A DNA stretch of 7,549 nt, from assembly GCA_964621755.1 (NCBI GenBank), contig CAZUPI010000068.1, forward strand, positions 1-7,549, in the 5' to 3' direction. The DNA is from UMGS1696 sp964621755 (GTDB lineage: Bacteria > Bacillota > Clostridia > Oscillospirales > CAG-272). The notes beneath the pieces were generated by a model. The model made no database searches, had not been told where the DNA came from, and was given only the letters and a program-made list of their open reading frames with translations. The translations under genes and the position numbers were made by a program. Shown piece after piece: positions 1 through 4,768 of the stretch; the stretch's first letter is position 1, and every line of letters begins with the position of its first letter.

Positions 1-72
1 AAGGTTTTCCCACCCCCTTCCAAACTATTTTATTTATGGGATGAAAGTATTTTTTTCTGTCATCGGCAGCTT

Positions 73-771
73 TTATTCGTCATCTGCTTCCTCTACCAGC
101 TTGAATCCGGCAGTATCGTTTACCGGCAGGGAGAATACAAGCGAATTGGCTTCCGTATCCGCGCCGGCATTCTGCATAATCGCGCGCATAATATCCCTCT
201 TGTTCTTTACCGACGACACGATAAACACCATTTCCTTTTCATCAGCAATCGATACTCCAAAAAACTTTTTCACAGTTGCCGCACCCGTTCCCTTGGCATG
301 GATGACTGTTCCTCCGGGAGCGCCGGCAGCTCTTGCGGCGTCCATGACCATATCGGTGTGTCCGCCGGAGCATATCGTTATGATAAGTTCGTATTTCGCT
401 TCCATTGCGTCTTCCTCCTTAACGCTCGCGTTTGCGTTCGTATTTGTGTCCGATTCCGGAACAAGAGCGGCGGCAGTGTAACTTCCTGCGCTCGCAAAAG
501 GTACTGCTATCGCAATCCCGCGGTCCAGCATGTCAATTTTCATTTCGCTCGACAGCTTGCGCATGAGCTTTCGGCTGAGACTTCGTCCGGCGAACGTAAA
601 ATTCACCGTTTTTTCAGTCGTTTCAAGCCCGAAAACGGACAGCAGACTTTTACTGGCCGTCCCATTGGCAACGACGCTGAGCACAGCCGTACAGCCGTAC
701 TTTTTGAAAAACTCCACAAACTGTTCTGTGTCGCTGCGCCTTGCAATTGTTACAATCAGATTTATTTCCAT
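73..771 (-). CDS. Tandem (double-domain) P-II-like regulatory protein
   Basis: Probable signal-sensing partner of the DUF1538 membrane protein encoded just upstream. The product (232 aa) holds two P-II-like ferredoxin-fold units: residues about 1-97 (opening MEINLIVTIARR, then FFKKYGC) and about 125-224 (opening YELIITICSGG, with HAKGTG near 158-163 and KKFFGVSI near 168-175). They are joined by a hydrophilic linker (98-124) rich in N, T, D and E. A classical GlnB is about 112 aa, so this is a fused duplication. Domain 2 looks closer to the family consensus than domain 1. I see no obvious equivalent of the uridylylated T-loop tyrosine in either. Start: an ATG 12 nt upstream (783) is also in frame, but the ATG at 771 has GGAG six bases before it and begins like a P-II protein. 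The gene lies 49 nt after the DUF1538 stop, so co-transcription is likely. P-II identity is by pattern recognition; the ligand and the role in transport control are inference. Confidence 0.85.
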   Translation of the reverse strand: MEINLIVTIARRSDTEQFVEFFKKYGCTAVLSVVANGTASKSLLSVFGLETTEKTVNFTFAGRSLSRKLMRKLSSEMKIDMLDRGIAIAVPFASAGSYTAAALVPESDTNTNANASVKEEDAMEAKYELIITICSGGHTDMVMDAARAAGAPGGTVIHAKGTGAATVKKFFGVSIADEKEMVFIVSSVKNKRDIMRAIMQNAGADTEANSLVFSLPVNDTAGFKLVEEADDE

Positions 772-777
772 ATTCAT

Positions 778-781
778 CTCC
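778..781 (-). promoter_or_regulatory. Ribosome binding site deciding the P-II gene start
   Basis: GGAG on the minus strand lies six bases before the ATG at 771-769. The alternative ATG at 783 has only a partial match (AGG), and that match sits inside a hairpin. This favours the downstream start. Confidence 0.55.
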
Positions 782-784
782 ATT

Positions 785-801
785 CTGCCGCCTGACGGCA
801 G
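785..801 (-). other. Perfect 6-bp hairpin between DUF1538 and P-II genes
   Basis: CTGCCG (785-790) and CGGCAG (796-801) are exact inverted repeats around a 5-nt loop. They lie in the short gap between the DUF1538 stop (821-823) and the P-II start. No T-run follows on the minus strand, so this is not an intrinsic terminator. It may be an mRNA processing or stability element, or it may modulate translation of the P-II gene. Function is inferred. Confidence 0.4.
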
Positions 802-820
802 TACAAACGGTAATCGATAC

Positions 821-2359
821 TTACATATCTATAATATCGTCAGAACCTGTGTCTGTATCAAGAGCTTTGGGAATTTCGTCTGTCTTCTCCGCAGCCTTTC
901 TTGAAAGCTTGAGCTTGTATACAAATCCGAGGAGTTCTATCGCAATAAGCGGCGTCATAGCGACCATTGCGACTACACCGAACGCATCCTCAACTACATT
1001 TCCACCAACCGCCTCGCAGACACCTATCGTGAACGGAAGCAAAAACGTTGCCGTCATCGGACCTGATGCCACGCCGCCAGAGTCGAATGCAATGGAAACA
1101 AAAATATCCGGCACGAAGAACGATAGCGCCAAAGCCAGCGTGTATCCGGGAAGTATCATCCAATATATGGAAATTCCGGTCAGTGCGCGCACCATAGCGA
1201 GTGCCACTGACGACGCTACACCGATGCTGAGCGTCGTAAGCAGTGCCTTGCCCGGAATGGCACCAGAAGTGATTTCCTCAACCTGTTTTGTCAGCACATG
1301 CACCGCAGGCTCAGCGGACACAATATAGTAGCCGATAAGCATTCCTATCGGGATAACAATCCACGCATACGACGTGCTGCCGATTACACTTCCGATATAA
1401 GTACCGACCGGCATAAATCCGACGTTCACTCCTGTGAGAAAAAGGACCAGCCCGACGTATGTATAGATTACTCCGACGGTGATTTTGATAAGAGGTTCTT
1501 TCTTCATCGGTGTGCGAAGTTGCTGGAAAATAAGGAAAAATATGTATATCGGACTGACCGCCACAGCGACTTCTTTCATGTAGTGCGGAATCATGACAAC
1601 AAACGAAGCGAACATCGAGCGCGAGTCCTCAGCAATCGTATAGATTGTGCTTTCGTAGGCCGCCTCTCCCGCACCAAAAATGAGTCCAAGAATCATGACA
1701 GACAAAATCGGACCGATTGAGCAGAGCGCAACAAGACCGAAGCTATCCCCCTCTGCTTTATGGTCAGAACGGATGGATGCGACACCGACGCCAAGCGCCA
1801 TGATAAACGGAACCGTCATAGGTCCTGTTGTAACGCCGCCGGAGTCGAACGACACCGTCAAAAATTCAGGTGAAATAAAAAACGACAGGACAAAAACAAT
1901 AACGTAAAAAATGATAAGGAGTATCCGCAGTTTCACGGAGAAAAGGATACGCAGCATGGCGATGATGAGGAACACCCCAACGCCGACGCCAACCGATACA
2001 ATGAGTGTAAAATTCGGTATCGCCGGCACCTGATTTGCAAGAACGGATAGGTCAGGCTCCGATATCGTCACCATTACGCCGACAATAAACGACACAATGA
2101 TAACGAGCAGCAAACTGCGCGACTTTGTCATAGATTGTCCGACATATTCGCCCATCGGTGTCATAGCAGTTTCGGAACCAAGGGTGAATAATGCCATTCC
2201 CACCACAAGCATCACCGCCCCAATTAAAAATGACGGAAGCATTTCGGACGGAATCGGCGCGGCGGTAAATGTGAGCAAAAGAACGATAATCGTCACCGGT
2301 GCAACGGACGCTATCGCTTCATGCAGTTTATCCGCCAATTGATTTCTGTAACCGGACAT
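821..2359 (-). CDS. DUF1538 family membrane protein, two homologous halves (putative transporter/channel)
   Basis: Polytopic inner-membrane protein of 512 aa with about 12-14 hydrophobic segments by eye, and no characterised substrate that I know of. It is an internal duplication. TPMGEYVGQSM (67-77) matches MPVGTYIGSVI (316-326). ISEPDLSVLANQV (99-111) matches SAEPAVHVLTKQV (348-360). FDSGGVTTGPMTVPF (171-185) matches FDSGGVASGPMTATF (425-439). DSFGLVALCSIGPIL (205-219) matches DAFGVVAMVAMTPLI (458-472). The twice-occurring FDSGG-(5)-PMT segment with buried Asp and Gly residues is the obvious candidate for a substrate or ion pathway. The tail from about 484 is hydrophilic and acidic and may be a cytoplasmic docking site. 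The start is supported by GAGGAGG seven bases upstream (2373-2367). The family-typical P-II gene neighbour follows. DUF1538 assignment is from recognised repeat motifs; a transport role is inferred. Confidence 0.9.
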   Translation of the reverse strand: MSGYRNQLADKLHEAIASVAPVTIIVLLLTFTAAPIPSEMLPSFLIGAVMLVVGMALFTLGSETAMTPMGEYVGQSMTKSRSLLLVIIVSFIVGVMVTISEPDLSVLANQVPAIPNFTLIVSVGVGVGVFLIIAMLRILFSVKLRILLIIFYVIVFVLSFFISPEFLTVSFDSGGVTTGPMTVPFIMALGVGVASIRSDHKAEGDSFGLVALCSIGPILSVMILGLIFGAGEAAYESTIYTIAEDSRSMFASFVVMIPHYMKEVAVAVSPIYIFFLIFQQLRTPMKKEPLIKITVGVIYTYVGLVLFLTGVNVGFMPVGTYIGSVIGSTSYAWIVIPIGMLIGYYIVSAEPAVHVLTKQVEEITSGAIPGKALLTTLSIGVASSVALAMVRALTGISIYWMILPGYTLALALSFFVPDIFVSIAFDSGGVASGPMTATFLLPFTIGVCEAVGGNVVEDAFGVVAMVAMTPLIAIELLGFVYKLKLSRKAAEKTDEIPKALDTDTGSDDIIDM

Positions 2360-2423
2360 TCAATATCCTCCTCGGGATTCAATCACATGCTGTAAGTAGA
2401 AGTTTTCTTCATACTATATCTTT

Positions 2424-2452
2424 ATTATATCTCATTTTTTCTGTGTATACAA
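2424..2452 (-). promoter_or_regulatory. Sigma-A-type promoter for the DUF1538/P-II unit
   Basis: Minus-strand TTGTAT (2452-2447), a 17-nt spacer, and a perfect TATAAT (2429-2424). Transcription would start near 2417, giving a leader of about 58 nt before the DUF1538 start. The -35 box is weak (TTG only), but the exact -10 and the spacing make it credible. It allows the transporter/P-II pair to be expressed independently of the upstream exonuclease gene. I see no intrinsic terminator between the two, so read-through is also possible. Confidence 0.6.
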
Positions 2453-2469
2453 GCGGGCTGTCTAAATGT

Positions 2470-3333
2470 TTACATTTTCATTGTTTCATATAGGCACTCC
2501 ATACAAAACTTCATCACATCGCCGCGCGGCTTCACAAAATCAAGCTGCAGGTGCTCCTTGCCATATGGCAGAGGTGCGCTTCCGTCAAGTTTGATAAGTT
2601 TCAAATTCAGGAGCAGTCTTTCCCGCGCTTCCATGACAGCTCGGCGTATTGCCGGACGCTCAATTTCCTCTGTATGTTCCATGAGCTCGTTAAGCGAGCC
2701 GAATTTTTCAAGCAGCGCTGCGGCATTTTTCGGGCCCACTCCGGCAACCCCGGTAATATTGTCCGACTTATCCCCGACCAGACATTTCCAATCTGCAAAT
2801 TGCGATGGTTCTACGCCATACTTATGTCTTACTGTCTGCGGTGTAACGAGCGTGCTGTCTAACCCGTGATAATTCAGGATGGACACAGATTTCGAAACGA
2901 GCTGCCAGTAATCTCGGTCCGTCGACATAATCACAACATCCCACTCATCGGAATACTGCATGGCGTAAGAAGCAATCACATCATCTGCCTCGCACCCATG
3001 AATTTCTGCATATGGCACCTTCATCCGCCCGAGCGCTTCATAAATTGCCGGAAGCTGTGTAAATGGACACTCTTCTGGGGACATTTCGCTGTAATCCGGT
3101 CTATTCGCCTTATATTCTGCATCAAGTTCACGCCGTTCTCCGCAGTCCGCAGAATCGAATGCAACAAACATATGGGTAGGTTCAATCATCCGATAGACCT
3201 TCCCTATTGCTGATACAAACCCATAAAGCGCATTATATTTTATCCCATTGCTCGAATAAAAATTATCCGGCATCCCATAGAACATCCGAAACAGCAGATT
3301 ATGCCCATCAACCAACAACAACCGTTCTCGCAT
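2470..3333 (-). CDS. Stand-alone 5'-3' exonuclease (PIN/H3TH, Pol I N-domain-like)
   Basis: Structure-specific 5' nuclease of the flap endonuclease class (287 aa), homologous to the N-terminal domain of DNA polymerase I but without a polymerase domain. Such enzymes process 5' flaps and RNA primers in replication and repair. Metal-binding and active-site residues are all present: D9 in VDGHNLLFR; D60 in VAFDS; YKANR (74-78); E115, D117 and D118 in EADD; D139 and D141 in STDRD; D188 and D191 in GDKSDN. The helix-3-turn-helix DNA-binding motif follows as GVAGVGPKNAA (195-205). Length fits the YpcP/Xni-like stand-alone class; I do not assign a symbol because the lineages differ. The start ATG has GAGG five bases upstream (3342-3339) and sits about 55 nt downstream of a strong promoter. 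The link to the neighbouring transporter genes looks positional only. Confidence 0.93.
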   Translation of the reverse strand: MRERLLLVDGHNLLFRMFYGMPDNFYSSNGIKYNALYGFVSAIGKVYRMIEPTHMFVAFDSADCGERRELDAEYKANRPDYSEMSPEECPFTQLPAIYEALGRMKVPYAEIHGCEADDVIASYAMQYSDEWDVVIMSTDRDYWQLVSKSVSILNYHGLDSTLVTPQTVRHKYGVEPSQFADWKCLVGDKSDNITGVAGVGPKNAAALLEKFGSLNELMEHTEEIERPAIRRAVMEARERLLLNLKLIKLDGSAPLPYGKEHLQLDFVKPRGDVMKFCMECLYETMKM

Positions 3334-3394
3334 ATGTACCTCGGTCAGTTTAATTTTGTGTAAAAGAAGCAGAGTTCTGTACTCAATTTTATAA

Positions 3395-3423
3395 ATTATA
3401 CCATATCACAAATTACTTTGCAA
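3395..3423 (-). promoter_or_regulatory. Promoter for the 5'-3' exonuclease gene
   Basis: Minus-strand TTGCAA (3423-3418), a 17-nt spacer, and TATAAT (3400-3395), with TGG directly before the -10, which makes an extended -10. The start of transcription would be near 3388 and the leader about 55 nt. Confidence 0.75.
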
Positions 3424-3463
3424 GAATGATAGGTCGTATTTCACGGCAATATTTGATGAGAAA

Positions 3464-3488
3464 CCCTTTTCACTAAGGGATATTTTTA
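3464..3488 (+). other. Short hairpin followed by an AT-rich run
   Basis: CCCTT (3464-3468) pairs with AAGGG (3475-3479) around a 6-nt loop, followed by ATATTTTTAT. It has the outline of a weak intrinsic terminator on the plus strand, but no plus-strand gene lies upstream of it here. It may be chance, or a guard against antisense transcription arising within the minus-strand gene. Confidence 0.2.
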
Positions 3489-3616
3489 TATGGGAGACTT
3501 TGCTAAACTGTTCTGTTATACAAATTATCGAAAAATCACAAGTGAGCTCGTGGGGATCGGCCAAGGTCCTATCTGCCACAGTCATATCGATTTATACTTT
3601 TAATGCTCTCGCCCTG

Positions 3617-3645
3617 TTGCATTTTTCTGATAAATATGGTATAGT
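3617..3645 (+). promoter_or_regulatory. Promoter of the SGNH-GH2 operon
   Basis: TTGCAT (3617-3622), a 17-nt spacer, and TATAGT (3640-3645), with TGG at 3637-3639 giving an extended -10. Transcription would begin near 3652, leaving a leader of about 34 nt before the ATG at 3686. Because this promoter lies inside the longer open frame that begins at 3500, it argues for the 3686 start. Confidence 0.75.
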
Positions 3646-3646
3646 A

Positions 3647-3661
3647 TGTTCAGCGAAAACA
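3647..3661 (+). promoter_or_regulatory. Candidate operator at the SGNH-GH2 transcription start
   Basis: TGTTCAGCGAAAACA forms an imperfect dyad (TGTT-N7-AACA) immediately after the -10 box and over the expected start point, where a repressor would block transcription. It does not fit a Gram-positive cre consensus well. A sugar-responsive LacI- or GntR-type regulator is possible, but none is encoded in the window. Confidence 0.25.
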
Positions 3662-3674
3662 ATATTTTTAACAT

Positions 3675-3678
3675 GGGG
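3675..3678 (+). promoter_or_regulatory. Ribosome binding site deciding the SGNH start
   Basis: GGGG lies seven bases before the ATG at 3686. The longer frame would start with a TTG at 3500 whose nearest purine run (GGGAG, 3492-3496) is only three bases away. Confidence 0.55.
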
Positions 3679-3685
3679 TATAAAT

Positions 3686-4756
3686 ATGAAAATCGGCGAT
3701 ATAGACAAGAATTTGGCGGTTGCTTCTTCGCTCAACCTCTCCGACGTTGTATGGTTTGACACAAAGGAGGCTCCAATCGAAATCTGCGGACTTGCAGTCC
3801 ATAACAAGGGCGACCGATTCCGCAGAATGCCGCAAGAGGTCGCGGATGCTGTAAACGATGGCGTGAGGTACCTCAATACCAATACGGCCGGCGGCAGAAT
3901 CCGCTTCCGCACCAACTCAAGATACATCGCAATAAAGGCAGTCATGCCAGACAACGGCACCATGCCGCATATCACCATGACCGGACAGTCCGGCTTCGAC
4001 CTCTACACCAACGACGGCTGCGAATGCCATTACATAGGCTCTTATATTCCCGGCAATCGGAACCATGGATATGAGTCAAACCGCGAAACAGACGGAAAAA
4101 TGCACACCTATACAATAAATATGCCGCTGTATGACCCTGTTGAGGAAGTCTACCTTGGTCTTGCAAAGGATGCGGAGCTTGCCTCTCCGGAACCTTACCG
4201 ATATGATAAACCGGTCGTCTATTACGGCTCCTCGATAACACAGGGCGGCTGCGCATCCCGTCCCGGCAACGCTTATCAGGCAATGATTTCCCGCAAGCTG
4301 TGCTGCGATTTTATCAACCTTGGCTTCTCCGGCAGTGCCAGAGGAGAGCGTGCCATCGCCGAATACCTGGCCTCTCTCGACCCTCTCGTTTTCGTCTGTG
4401 ATTACGACCATAACACGCCAAATCCCGAACATCTCGAAGCAACTCACTATCCCATGTATGAGGTTTTCCGTGCTTCTCACCCGACGACCCCGTACGTCAT
4501 GGTGACCAAACCAGACTTTCACCCCGGCACTCCGGATGAACGCCGACGTGAAGTCGTGCTGGAAAGCTACCACAAAGCTTCTGCTGTCGGTGATCGCCAC
4601 GTTTATTTTGTTGACGGTGCGCACATTTTTGACGGCGAATTCCGCGACAGCTGCACCGTAGACGGATGCCATCCAAACGACCTTGGCTTCTACCGCATGG
4701 CAATCAAAATCGGAGAGGCAGTCGAAAAAGCCATCGCCGAAGCAGAGAAAAAGTAA
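3686..4756 (+). CDS. SGNH/GDSL hydrolase with GxDLY N-terminal domain (putative carbohydrate esterase)
   Basis: Predicted cytoplasmic serine esterase (356 aa, no signal peptide), probably removing acyl groups from a sugar or oligosaccharide. The N-terminal beta-rich domain (about 15-170) carries the GFDLY signature at 103-107. The catalytic SGNH domain (about 176-350) shows block I YGSSITQGG (180-188), with S183 as likely nucleophile; block II NLGFSGSARGE (211-221); block III DYDHNTPN (239-246), with N243; and block V VDGCHPNDLGF (325-335), with D326 and H329 completing the triad. The family usually has GDS in block I, and the GSS variant seen here is typical of the GxDLY (GDSL_3) subgroup. 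The gene is first in an operon with the GH2 gene 12 nt downstream, so both products probably act on the same imported substrate. The start at 3686 rests on the promoter and ribosome binding site positions. Deacetylase activity is inferred. Confidence 0.9.
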   Translation: MKIGDIDKNLAVASSLNLSDVVWFDTKEAPIEICGLAVHNKGDRFRRMPQEVADAVNDGVRYLNTNTAGGRIRFRTNSRYIAIKAVMPDNGTMPHITMTGQSGFDLYTNDGCECHYIGSYIPGNRNHGYESNRETDGKMHTYTINMPLYDPVEEVYLGLAKDAELASPEPYRYDKPVVYYGSSITQGGCASRPGNAYQAMISRKLCCDFINLGFSGSARGERAIAEYLASLDPLVFVCDYDHNTPNPEHLEATHYPMYEVFRASHPTTPYVMVTKPDFHPGTPDERRREVVLESYHKASAVGDRHVYFVDGAHIFDGEFRDSCTVDGCHPNDLGFYRMAIKIGEAVEKAIAEAEKK

Positions 4757-4768
4757 AGGAAGAATAAA

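Larger units (their letters stand above)
3334..3685. other. Divergent intergenic region with two back-to-back promoters
   Basis: This 352-nt AT-rich region separates the minus-strand exonuclease gene from the plus-strand SGNH gene. It holds the two divergent promoters (minus 3423-3395, plus 3617-3645), a candidate operator at 3647-3661, and a weak hairpin at 3464-3479. The stretch 3424-3616 has no gene I can support. A 59-codon minus-strand ORF (3585-3406) and a TTG-initiated extension of the SGNH frame (from 3500) both cross promoters and lack good ribosome binding sites. Confidence 0.7.

Noticed and set aside
741..1328. 195-codon plus-strand open frame opposite DUF1538 and P-II genes
   Set aside because: It spans the intergenic gap and opposes two convincing genes. 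The product is Ser/Thr/Ala-rich, as expected from antisense reading of membrane-protein codons.
3406..3585. 59-codon minus-strand ORF starting with ATG at 3585
   Set aside because: No ribosome binding site, it runs over the exonuclease promoter, and the peptide has no recognisable feature.
3500..3685. 62-codon N-terminal extension of the SGNH gene starting with TTG at 3500
   Set aside because: It contains the operon promoter (3617-3645), its sequence does not resemble the family's N-terminus, and the TTG has a badly spaced ribosome binding site.
4076..4672. 198-codon minus-strand open frame opposite the SGNH gene
   Set aside because: It lies wholly within the well-supported SGNH gene and has no recognisable domain.
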